The position numbers and the translations under genes were made by a program. Of a stretch of 64,000 nt of DNA, positions 6,756-14,280 are shown piece after piece (position 1 is the stretch's first letter; every line of letters starts with the position of its first letter). The notes under the pieces are model-generated. The model had not been told where the DNA came from. It searched no databases and was given only the letters and a program-made list of their open reading frames with translations. Origin of the DNA: Alteromonas sp. MMG017 (GTDB lineage Bacteria > Pseudomonadota > Gammaproteobacteria > Enterobacterales > Alteromonadaceae); contig NZ_JAGJDY010000006.1 in NCBI RefSeq assembly GCF_018100795.1, positions 124,001 through 188,000 on the forward strand, written 5' to 3'.

Positions 6756-7037
6756 CTATGGTTTGATGAGTAGAGAATTACCGCACTTTTTACATTTCAG
6801 CTCTACATCCATGAGAAGCTTAGTGAAAATACCTAATGCTGAAGTGACTAAAAAGGCGATGATTTTATATAACGCTGATGGGGCAAAAAGTATAGCAGAG
6901 AAAAAAGCCACGATATAAGCAACGACTAGAATATGCAAAGCCGCGTTCCACACGCTCTTAGAAAATACATATTCAGCTTCACTGTAACAGAGCAAACAAC
7001 ATGCTATATCTTTTTTCTTCAATCCAAAGGTAAGCAT
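6756..7037 (-). CDS. Cassette gene: zinc-ribbon-like two-helix membrane protein
   Basis: A 93-residue protein starting at the ATG at 7037, 8 bp after the attC core site. A longer frame upstream would run back into the attC hairpin and is rejected. Two cysteine pairs (CCLLC near residue 13, CKKCG near residue 82) flank two hydrophobic helices (about residues 31-75). This suggests a split cytoplasmic zinc ribbon held at the membrane. I recognise no family. As a cassette gene it was probably acquired horizontally. Confidence 0.65.
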   Translation of the reverse strand: MLTFGLKKKDIACCLLCYSEAEYVFSKSVWNAALHILVVAYIVAFFSAILFAPSALYKIIAFLVTSALGIFTKLLMDVELKCKKCGNSLLIKP

Positions 7038-7045
7038 TCCGGTTT

Positions 7046-7148
7046 CACCTAACGCCGTTTTAAGCGGCAAAAATTGTTGGCTAAAATAGTGAACGAAGTG
7101 AACAAAAGCCAACTGTTTTTTGTCCGATTTGAAAACCCCTGTTAGGTG
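7046..7148 (-). repeat. attC site (103 bp)
   Basis: The outer boxes CACCTAAC and GTTAGGTG are perfect inverted repeats. Inside, GTTGGCT and AGCCAAC pair, extended by AAAAACAG / ATTTTT, and the spacer carries a further GTTCACTTCGTTCAC hairpin. The R' box GTTAGGT fits GTTRRRY. It lies 9 bp downstream of the stop of the 257-residue gene. Confidence 0.85.
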
Positions 7149-7157
7149 TGGTCTAAA

Positions 7158-7931
7158 TTAGTACTTCTTGAAGTTATCTAAGTTTCTGCCACCTTTACCC
7201 GATATATTTAAAATACAGCAAACAACTTCAAAATATTTAGGCTCGATTCCTTCGATTTCTTTGTAGTCACCATGATCGTTAAGTGAGCGAATTGTCGGAA
7301 AGTGTCCCCACAAGCTATTGTTAGTTATGTAATCATTTACTTGTGTGTGTTTTGAAAACCCATTTGCCTTAAAGATATTTATGTACTCTTGAATTTCTGA
7401 ACTTTCGATTTGACTTAAACTCATCCCCTTTAAAACGCTATTTGCTTGATGCTTTGTATTGTACTGCTTGTAAAGTAAATACTGTTTCTCGAACTTAGAA
7501 CTACCTCCGGAGACTAATAATTGAAGTTGGTGCCAACTCAACTTTACTATATTAGTAATATGTATTGTTGATTGGTGTCCCTTTCGATTTGTCACCTGAA
7601 CGATTTCATTTACCTTTAAGTTCGCAATTTTGCGGTATAACACCGGATTGTACTCGAACTTTTTCTCAGTAGTTACCGATGTAGTGAAAAGAGGTTTATG
7701 TTGTTTAACCAATGAAACTTGAGGTTTTACAAGTCGAGCAATAACTCGTTCGGGTTTAGGTAAAGGCTCAGATTTAAGCACCTCTTCAAGTGATTTTCCA
7801 AACTGTAGCTTTCCCAGTACCTTTTCTGCAGTTGCGCGACTAAATTCGTGATGGATTAACTCATCATTTTGAAAAATGCCGTAATGCGTCCCAAGACTAT
7901 TATTGCTAATTCTATTAATTTTGAAACTCAT
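7158..7931 (-). CDS. Cassette gene: hypothetical protein, 257 aa
   Basis: A hydrophilic, lysine- and asparagine-rich protein with no signal or membrane segment and no family I can name. The N-terminal ~55 residues (THYGIFQNDELIHHEFSRAT, then GKSLEEVL) look like a small separate domain. A basic linker (about 55-90) leads to a longer C-terminal region ending GKGGRNLDNFKKY. The start lies 21 bp after the R' box of attC 7953-8048, and the stop lies 9 bp before the next attC, so it is a complete cassette. It is AT-rich compared with core neighbours. Confidence 0.75.
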   Translation of the reverse strand: MSFKINRISNNSLGTHYGIFQNDELIHHEFSRATAEKVLGKLQFGKSLEEVLKSEPLPKPERVIARLVKPQVSLVKQHKPLFTTSVTTEKKFEYNPVLYRKIANLKVNEIVQVTNRKGHQSTIHITNIVKLSWHQLQLLVSGGSSKFEKQYLLYKQYNTKHQANSVLKGMSLSQIESSEIQEYINIFKANGFSKHTQVNDYITNNSLWGHFPTIRSLNDHGDYKEIEGIEPKYFEVVCCILNISGKGGRNLDNFKKY

Positions 7932-7952
7932 TCTTTAAACCGGCCTTTTGAA

Positions 7953-8048
7953 CACCTAACGCTTAAATAACAGGCTAAAAATTGTGGACTAAAATGGAGC
8001 GGAGCGAACAGCCCACTGTTTTTAGTCCTTGTTTATTTTCTTGTTAGC
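7953..8048 (-). repeat. attC site (96 bp)
   Basis: On the minus strand GCTAACAAG (R'') opens and GCGTTAGGTG (R') closes the site. GGACTAAAAACAGTGGGCTG pairs with the CCATTTTAGTCCACAATTTT arm around a GTTCGCTCCGCTCC apex. The R' box GTTAGGT fits GTTRRRY. It starts 3 bp after the stop of the 331-residue gene, as typical for cassettes. Confidence 0.88.
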
Positions 8049-8051
8049 TTT

Positions 8052-9047
8052 TTATATCACCCACTTGATCAAGTCATAGACATAATTGGTAAACAAACCT
8101 ATCAAAAGGGTTCCAGTTACCCCTAACCCACTCCAAATTAAAGACTTTTTATTTCTTTGAGAGAACTCTGTAACTAATTTTGCATCACCTTTGTTCAATT
8201 TCAGGTAAGACATGGCTAAATAACTATCGATAGCTGATTCAACTTTACTCAACAATGTATCTGCAAGATTACCTATTATCACAAAAGTTGAAGCGTATAT
8301 AACTAAGAACTTAAGAGTTAAATCTGAACTTATTTGCTGCGTGTCAATTGCCGAAGCGGTAAATAAAGCGAGTAATCCATAAATGGTTAACGTACCAAAT
8401 TTGCGAACTAAATGAGATATACGCTGCAATGGAGCAATCATTTTTAAGCTTTTAGACTCATCACAACCTTTAATCCATTCATCAAACATAGCTGTGAAAT
8501 GCCTAGCTTTAACATAATCACAATAATGAACCGTGATTCTTGCAGTAGTTGTAACCATACTTGAAATTAATGCCGACGATATAAATGGAGGAGCTTCTTT
8601 TTCAATTTGCTGTAATTCTCCAATTCGTGAACGTACTTGATTGATGATTTTATAATTTTCAAATTCTTCTGTTTCAGTGTTATAAAGAGTAAATGTATAA
8701 AGCAGTATTATATTGGCAGTTGGATTAGGGCTTGTTATATTGTGTTTCTCAAACTCCTCAAATGAATTAAATTTTTCAGACTCACCTTCGTGATGAGAAA
8801 CCGCAATCTGAACCCCTAAATTGTCTTTGGCTGGATTTAAAGACCGTATCGATTGTAGGTTTTTGAAATGTAATTCTTTAATATCTTCAAAGCAGACTAA
8901 AATATTGTCATTGTATGATTTAGAAATTTCTTCGCTTCTAGCGTTAACCTTATCATGTATTTTTAAGTATAAATCCAATTGAACGTCTTCATGTCTAACT
9001 ATGTTGTTGGATGACTCATCATCCATGACCTCAACAACATTTCCCAT
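8052..9047 (-). CDS. Cassette gene: hypothetical membrane protein, 331 aa
   Basis: An unrecognised protein. Residues 1 to about 205 are soluble and acidic, with a likely helical region near 30-70. The C-terminal third has three predicted membrane helices (about 217-238, 243-265 and 305-327). The order soluble domain then membrane domain suits a membrane-tethered sensor or effector, but no catalytic motif is visible. The attC site begins 3 bp after the stop. An AGGAG ribosome site precedes the ATG (ACTTAGGAGTACGTAATG). AT-rich codon use supports foreign origin. Confidence 0.75.
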   Translation of the reverse strand: MGNVVEVMDDESSNNIVRHEDVQLDLYLKIHDKVNARSEEISKSYNDNILVCFEDIKELHFKNLQSIRSLNPAKDNLGVQIAVSHHEGESEKFNSFEEFEKHNITSPNPTANIILLYTFTLYNTETEEFENYKIINQVRSRIGELQQIEKEAPPFISSALISSMVTTTARITVHYCDYVKARHFTAMFDEWIKGCDESKSLKMIAPLQRISHLVRKFGTLTIYGLLALFTASAIDTQQISSDLTLKFLVIYASTFVIIGNLADTLLSKVESAIDSYLAMSYLKLNKGDAKLVTEFSQRNKKSLIWSGLGVTGTLLIGLFTNYVYDLIKWVI

Positions 9048-9072
9048 TACGTACTCCTAAGTTTGAAAAAGC

Positions 9073-9290
9073 TAACAGCTAACTAGACCCCAATCCGGTC
9101 TGTCTAAACACACTGTTATGGGTTTTTTAATTTTATCCATATTGTCAGATTACCCGCTAACTTCCCAAAATAAAACAATTAATCAGAATGGTGTTTTTTG
9201 CTCATGGGTTAAAAGTACTAAAATGGTGTATTAGGGGGTAATGGTGCATTTCGCTCATTTGCTTCTTTTTATAATAAGTTGAACCTAGCT
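9073..9290. repeat. Copy B of the padR-upstream direct repeat
   Basis: Ordered matches to 4103-4343 begin with AACTAGACC right beside the cassette edge, continue through GTCAGATTACCC and a GGTGTTTTTTGCTCA block, and end with AATAAGTTGAACCTAGCTT. The palindromic operator of copy A is not preserved. No gene is encoded. Confidence 0.55.
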
Positions 9291-9497
9291 TAAAAGTACG
9301 AAATGAATTTAAAAACAAAGCGGGGAAGCGAAGTAAAAGCGACATAGCACTAATAGGGCTAAAAAGTACGCCAACAAAAAAATTATTGTCTGACCGGAGG
9401 TAGACTTAATTATTCTACGGGATGGTGGCAGAGTTCAGTGATAGATATGGAATCGTTTATAGAAAATTACCAAAGCGAAAGAGGGTACAAAGGGTAA
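9291..9497 (+). pseudogene. Decayed, internally deleted padR copy
   Basis: The 5' part after AACCTAGCT keeps CAAAGCGGGGAAG, matching the start of the intact gene at 4344. The middle is lost. From 9381 to the TAA at 9495-9497 the frame reads NYCLTGGRLNYSTGWWQSS then VIDMESFIENYQSERGY, matching YYSLTESGLERL … RSVVDMESLLADSKSG of the PadR C-terminus. About 170 bp of the expected internal coding sequence is absent and no start codon aligns. This looks like a relic of an old segmental duplication. Confidence 0.65.
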
Positions 9498-9624
9498 GGC
9501 AACACTCAAGGTACGAGTATCGAATCTACCCAACGCTGGCACTAGCACAAAAATACAAGCGCAGCGTTAGGCAAGCCTAAGCGATAAACTATTGTTAGTT
9601 AGAAACTTAAGCCATAAAGCAATA

Positions 9625-9909
9625 CTAGCTATAAAAGCAAAGGTAAGCTGTAGGCGTTTCAATTTTTACATCGAAAGACAAGTTAGCGTCTATGGTAAAT
9701 TCTGTGCCCGTTTTGAAAGACTGCCAGTCGCTTGAGCCAGGAAGCTTAACGGTCATTTCGCCTTCCATTACTTTCATTACTTCGTGCTGACTGGTGTTGA
9801 AGGTGTATTCACCTGGCGCCATTACGCCTGAAGTGCATGGGCCATTTGCCGACTCAAATGCAATTGAACGAACCTTGTCATCAAAATAACTGTTTACTGT
9901 AAAAGACAT
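9625..9909 (-). CDS. ppnP: Pyrimidine/purine nucleoside phosphorylase
   Basis: A 94-residue cupin-fold protein of the DUF1255/YaiE family, which phosphorolyses several nucleosides to free base and ribose-1-phosphate. The family pattern is clear: MSFTVNSYFDDKVRSIAF, then GVMAPGEYTFNT, then a C-terminal TAYLCFY. The ATG at 9909 is chosen because AAAGGAAAG sits just upstream and the N-terminus then matches the family; the frame extends further up without support. It is divergent from the YdiJ-like gene. This marks the return to core genes after the accessory island. Confidence 0.9.
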   Translation of the reverse strand: MSFTVNSYFDDKVRSIAFESANGPCTSGVMAPGEYTFNTSQHEVMKVMEGEMTVKLPGSSDWQSFKTGTEFTIDANLSFDVKIETPTAYLCFYS

Positions 9910-10154
9910 AAACTGCTTTCCTTTTATCGAGAATAGAAGAGCGGGCATTGTGCAATATTTATGGTTGAATGGCTAACTTGTGATTTTCTAAGATATTCTA
10001 ATTGGATAAGAATACCCGTCTTTAAAACACTTCCTGTTATATAAAGTGCAAAATTAGTCATTAAAACCACATGAAATATGTGTAATTGTCTAGAGACTCG
10101 CAAGCGCTGTGGTTATACTAGCTCACAATCGCATTTCCAGAGGTTTTACAGCAA

Positions 10155-13100
10155 TTGAGCACTTTGAGTTTGCCACGTGTGGTGCCCCAGCAGAGTCTTT
10201 TAACACATTATCAGACATACCTAGAACAGCTTGCTAGTACCGCTTTTACCGGCGATGTTGAGTACAGCTATGCCAGCCGTCTTGCTGTGGCCACCGATAA
10301 TTCGGTATACCAAAAACTCCCTCAAGCTGTGGTATTTCCTAAAAGCGTTGCCGATTTACAAGTATTGGGCAAGCTGGTTAACGACCACCCGCTAGTGAAG
10401 TTCTCGGCTCGTGGTGGCGGCACAGGCACAAACGGCCAAAGCTTAACCGACGGCATTGTGGTTGATATGTCGCGCTACATGAATCAAATTCTGGAAATCA
10501 ACGTTGAAGAGCAATGGGTGAAAGTTCAATCTGGTGTAGTGAAAGATGCTCTGAATGACGCACTTCGTCCACATGGCTTTTTCTTCTCGCCTGATCTTTC
10601 TACCAGCAATCGCGCTACCGTAGGTGGAATGATTAGTACCGATGCTTCTGGGCAGGGCTCGTTGGTTTATGGTAAAACCAGCGACCACGTATTAGGCTTA
10701 ACCTCGGTGCTGGCTAACGGTGAAGTATTAAACACCACGCCAATTAGTGTGCAAGAAGCAAAAGAAATAGCTGATACAAACGCAGATAACAGCGCCTATG
10801 CCGGTATTCTGCGCCAGGTGCTAGCTACCTGTGTAGACAAACGCGATGCTATTATTGAAAAATTCCCCCGTTTAAACCGCTTTTTAACCGGTTACGATTT
10901 AGAACACGCTTATAACGATACCGAGCAGCTTATAGATGTAAGCCGCTTAATTACCGGCGCTGAAGGCTCGCTTGCAATGGTGGCCGAAGCGAAGCTTTCA
11001 CTTACGCCTATCGCGAAACACAAAGCTCTCGTTAATATTAAGTACGATACCTTTGAATCGGCGCTTCGTCATGCCCCTGAAATGGTAAAAGCGAATGCCA
11101 CGTCTGTTGAAACGGTAGACTCAAAAGTACTTAATTTGGCCAAAACCGACATTATCTGGCACTCCATCGCCGATTTAATTACCGACGTTCCGCATAAGGA
11201 AATGTTGGGCTTAAACATGGTGGAGTACAACAGCAACGATGAAGAAGAAATTCGCACTCGTATAGCCGAGCTAGAAGCTAGGCTTACCGCCGCTGCTGAA
11301 ACAGGTGAGGGTGGGGTAATTGGTTATCAGGTTACGTTTGATAAAGCGGATATTGGTAAAATATATGCCATGCGTAAAAAGTCGGTGGGCCTGTTGGGTA
11401 AAACCAAGGGTGTGCAAAAGCCTATCGCCTTTGCTGAAGATACCGCAGTACCGCCTGAAAACTTGGCCGATTTCATCATGGAATTTAGAGCTCTGTTAGA
11501 CAGCCATGGTTTAAAATACGGTATGTTCGGGCACGTAGATGCAGGTGTGTTACACGTGCGCCCAGCCCTTGATTTGTGTGATGTTGAACAAGAAAAGTTG
11601 ATGCATCAAATATCAGATGAAGTGGTAGCGCTAGTTGCTAAGTATGGCGGCTTAATGTGGGGCGAGCACGGTAAAGGTTACCGCAGCGAATACGGCCCTG
11701 CGTTTTTCGGCGACATGTTATTTACTGAACTACGCAGAATAAAAAGCGCGTTCGACCCCCTTAATAAAATGAACCCAGGCAAGGTGTGTACGCCGTTAGA
11801 TAGCACTGAAAGCTTGGTTAAAGTTAGCGATACCAAACGGGCAACATTCGATAGAACTATTCCGGTTACCTTTAAAGCCGCCTTTGCGCCAGCCATGGAA
11901 TGTAATGGTAATGGCTTGTGCTTTAACTACGACACCACGTCACCCATGTGCCCTTCAAGTAAGGTAACTCGCGATAGACGTCATAGCCCGAAAGGCCGTG
12001 CTGGCCTTATTCGTGAGTGGATACGCTTGCTTGCTAAAGATGGGGTAGATACGAAAACCTTGAGTGCCGATCAATTCGACACATCCTGGTGGCAACGCTT
12101 TAGCAACAGCCGCAACAAACAAGACGATTTTTCTCACGAAGTGTTAGACGCCATGAATGGTTGTTTAGCCTGTAAGTCGTGCTCAAGCCAATGCCCGGTG
12201 AAAGTAGACGTGCCTGATTTTAGGTCGAAGTTTTTATCTATTTATTACCAGCGCTACATGCGCCCAATGAAAGACCACCTTGTGGGCAACATTGAACGCA
12301 TGGCGCCGATTATGGCCAAGTTCTCGCCTATGGTTAATCTGTTTTTGAAACGAAAATGGATGCAAGATGGTATTGAGAAAACCATTGGTTATGTAGATAC
12401 GCCTATTTTATCTGAGCCAACGTTGGCAAACAGGGTAAAAGGAAAAGTGGCGAGTTATAACCATGATGAGTTAGCGAAGCTAAGTGCTGAAGAAAAGCAA
12501 AAGACAGTGTTGATAGTGCAAGACCCTTTCACCAGTTACTATGATGCGAGTGTGGTTGAAGATTTTGTTGCCTTAGTAAATGCCCTTGGCTTTACACCGG
12601 TAATGTTGCCGTTTAAACCGAACGGTAAGCCTGAACACGTAAAAGGCTTTTTAGCCAAATTTGCAAAAACCGCAAAAAATACCGCTGCCTTTTTAAATGA
12701 AGTGGCGCAATTAAACATTCCTATGGTGGGTGTAGATGCTTCTTTGGTATTGGTTTATCGTGATGAGTACACCAAAACCTTAGATAAAGCCCGCGGGGAT
12801 TTTCATGTGTTAGCAGTGCATGAATGGCTTGAAACGGTACCCAGTGATGTATGGCAAGCGACAAGCGAAAAGGCAAATGCGGCAGAGCCTTCAGCGCAGT
12901 CTTCAAAACAGCCTTTAGCACATTCTTCAAAAGAGCCTTTAAAACAGCCATTAGCGCTGCTAAGTCACTGTACAGAAAAAACGGCGTTGCCCGCATCTGA
13001 AAAGCAATGGCAGGGTTTGTTTGCTAAAGTGAATCAGCCGGTTGATATTGTTGCCGTAGGTTGTTGCGGCATGGCCGGAACTTATGGTCATGAAGCCGAT

Positions 13101-13280
13101 CAAAAAGAAAAGTCGTTAGCCATTTATGGGTTAAGTTGGGAGCAAGCGGTCAAACGCTATCCCGCAGATGCTATTCTTGCCACAGGCTATTCTTGTCGAA
13201 GTCAGGTAGCTCGTATAGAGCAATTTAAGCCGAAGCATCCTTTACAAGGTTTGTTGGCCTGTGTTTCATCATCGCAGTAG
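10155..13280 (+). CDS. ydiJ: YdiJ-type FAD and 4Fe-4S D-2-hydroxyacid dehydrogenase
   Basis: A 1041-residue fusion of an FAD-binding (D-lactate dehydrogenase/GlcD type) domain and an iron-sulphur domain, similar along its length to E. coli YdiJ. Visible features include PRGGGTGTNGQ-type FAD binding (here SARGGGTGTNGQSLTDG), GHVDAGVLHVRPALD, GEHGKGYRSEYGPAFFG, a CLACKSCSSQCPVKVDVP cluster, and GCCGMAGTYGHEA near the end. It should oxidise a D-2-hydroxyacid and pass electrons to the membrane chain. The start is a TTG at 10155 with AGAGG 11 bp upstream; no ATG fits. Residues ~912-940 form a serine/glutamine-rich insert absent from E. coli YdiJ. Confidence 0.9.
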   Translation: MSTLSLPRVVPQQSLLTHYQTYLEQLASTAFTGDVEYSYASRLAVATDNSVYQKLPQAVVFPKSVADLQVLGKLVNDHPLVKFSARGGGTGTNGQSLTDGIVVDMSRYMNQILEINVEEQWVKVQSGVVKDALNDALRPHGFFFSPDLSTSNRATVGGMISTDASGQGSLVYGKTSDHVLGLTSVLANGEVLNTTPISVQEAKEIADTNADNSAYAGILRQVLATCVDKRDAIIEKFPRLNRFLTGYDLEHAYNDTEQLIDVSRLITGAEGSLAMVAEAKLSLTPIAKHKALVNIKYDTFESALRHAPEMVKANATSVETVDSKVLNLAKTDIIWHSIADLITDVPHKEMLGLNMVEYNSNDEEEIRTRIAELEARLTAAAETGEGGVIGYQVTFDKADIGKIYAMRKKSVGLLGKTKGVQKPIAFAEDTAVPPENLADFIMEFRALLDSHGLKYGMFGHVDAGVLHVRPALDLCDVEQEKLMHQISDEVVALVAKYGGLMWGEHGKGYRSEYGPAFFGDMLFTELRRIKSAFDPLNKMNPGKVCTPLDSTESLVKVSDTKRATFDRTIPVTFKAAFAPAMECNGNGLCFNYDTTSPMCPSSKVTRDRRHSPKGRAGLIREWIRLLAKDGVDTKTLSADQFDTSWWQRFSNSRNKQDDFSHEVLDAMNGCLACKSCSSQCPVKVDVPDFRSKFLSIYYQRYMRPMKDHLVGNIERMAPIMAKFSPMVNLFLKRKWMQDGIEKTIGYVDTPILSEPTLANRVKGKVASYNHDELAKLSAEEKQKTVLIVQDPFTSYYDASVVEDFVALVNALGFTPVMLPFKPNGKPEHVKGFLAKFAKTAKNTAAFLNEVAQLNIPMVGVDASLVLVYRDEYTKTLDKARGDFHVLAVHEWLETVPSDVWQATSEKANAAEPSAQSSKQPLAHSSKEPLKQPLALLSHCTEKTALPASEKQWQGLFAKVNQPVDIVAVGCCGMAGTYGHEADQKEKSLAIYGLSWEQAVKRYPADAILATGYSCRSQVARIEQFKPKHPLQGLLACVSSSQ

Positions 13281-13345
13281 CCTAAACCCAACATTAGCCA
13301 ATTACGTAAAAACTAAAAATAAAACGAAATAGATTAGAGAATACT

Positions 13346-13768
13346 ATGACAGACAATACACCACAAAACGAAATGACCGACCAGCAACGCAGTGAATGGG
13401 TGCGTGAGCAATTTCAAAAAGCAAATAAACACCTAGCCGAAAATGGTGTGCTTTTTGAATCAGTCGTAACCAATGAAAGCCGCTATTTAGTGCCTTACTT
13501 GGCAGTATGGAAGATAAAAGACACCAACAATGCGATGTATTGGGTAATGAGTGGCGATTTACCTACGGACTACATTGCTGAGTCTACGGCGGCTACTGCT
13601 CGCGATGCAATTAAGCATTTCGCAATGGCGTGGCAGTTAAAGGCGGCAAATTTACGTGAGTCAGACAGTGCGGATGCATCATCGTTGGAGTATGCAGAAT
13701 TATTAGAGAGTAGAGCAGAAGGTTTGCACGCCATACAAAACCAAGATGAACTATGGCAAGGCGTTTAA
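13346..13768 (+). CDS. DUF4826 family protein
   Basis: A 140-residue soluble acidic protein. The core WVREQFQKANKHLAENGVL … VPYLAVWKIKD … YWVMSGDLPTDYI is typical of the DUF4826 family found in marine gammaproteobacteria. The function is unknown. It lies 65 bp after the dehydrogenase and may share its transcript. It converges on the GNAT gene with only 35 bp between stops. Confidence 0.75.
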   Translation: MTDNTPQNEMTDQQRSEWVREQFQKANKHLAENGVLFESVVTNESRYLVPYLAVWKIKDTNNAMYWVMSGDLPTDYIAESTAATARDAIKHFAMAWQLKAANLRESDSADASSLEYAELLESRAEGLHAIQNQDELWQGV

Positions 13769-13803
13769 ACTAACCTTTAATGATGCAATGGCTAATGTAT
13801 TAG

Positions 13804-14271
13804 CTAATGCATTTGTGAAACATCGGGGAATGGAAAACGCTCAGCAGGGCATTGCATGCGCTGACGTGCTACGCCACCGTCCATGAATACTTGCCCCTCG
13901 GGCTTAAAGCCTAAGCCTTGATGGTAAGACACACTATCAAGGCTGCAGCTTACTTTTAAAATAGTGACATTATGGCGATTGGCAACTTCTATTAAAGCCG
14001 CAAACAGCGCGCGATAAATAGACATATTTCGGTAACCGCGTTTCACTGCAACTCTGCCAATTTCTCCACACTGAGTTAACCGTCCCGTTGCAATGGGTTG
14101 GTTAACTTCTTCACCGTCTTCCAAAAGCAATACATGAAAAGCGCTGGCATCGCGCTCATCAAATTCACTGTCTTGGGGTACTCGCCATTCCAAAACGAAT
14201 ACATCTTCCCTAATTGCTTTAAGTCGATGCTTATCCCTAGCCCAATCGACGTTCTCTATCGTATAAGCCAT
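13804..14271 (-). CDS. GNAT family N-acetyltransferase
   Basis: A 155-residue acetyltransferase-fold protein. The central IGRVAVKRGYRNMSIYRALF matches GNAT motif A, although the usual R-G-x-G-x-G/A acetyl-CoA loop is weakened to RGYRNMS. SYHQGLGFKPEGQVF is the motif B region. The acceptor is unknown. It begins 9 bp after the roxA stop, so the two form an operon, hinting at a translation-related substrate. Confidence 0.8.
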   Translation of the reverse strand: MAYTIENVDWARDKHRLKAIREDVFVLEWRVPQDSEFDERDASAFHVLLLEDGEEVNQPIATGRLTQCGEIGRVAVKRGYRNMSIYRALFAALIEVANRHNVTILKVSCSLDSVSYHQGLGFKPEGQVFMDGGVARQRMQCPAERFPFPDVSQMH

Positions 14272-14280
14272 ATGGTTGCT

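Larger units (their letters stand above)
6733..9072 (-). mobile_element. Integron gene-cassette array without integrase (CALIN)
   Basis: Three minus-strand genes (9047-8052, 7931-7158, 7037-6756) are each followed closely by an attC site or half site. Two complete sites have R'' CTAAC and R' GTTAGGT boxes matching GTTRRRY, with internal paired L-type boxes. Each gene begins a short distance after the preceding R' box. No IntI-like gene or attI is visible in the window. The array is bounded on the right by the duplicated CTAGACC block at 9076 and on the left by the REP-like element. Confidence 0.8.

Noticed and set aside
7038-7112. N-terminal extension of the 93-residue cassette gene
   Set aside because: The extension would be translated from the attC hairpin itself; the ATG at 7037 follows the recombination point directly.
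9530-9571. Inverted repeat CCAACGCTG … CAGCGTTAGG with a GTTAGGC end, resembling an attC
   Set aside because: It is only about 42 bp long with no second pair of internal boxes and no gene ending beside it, so it is more likely a chance or decayed hairpin.
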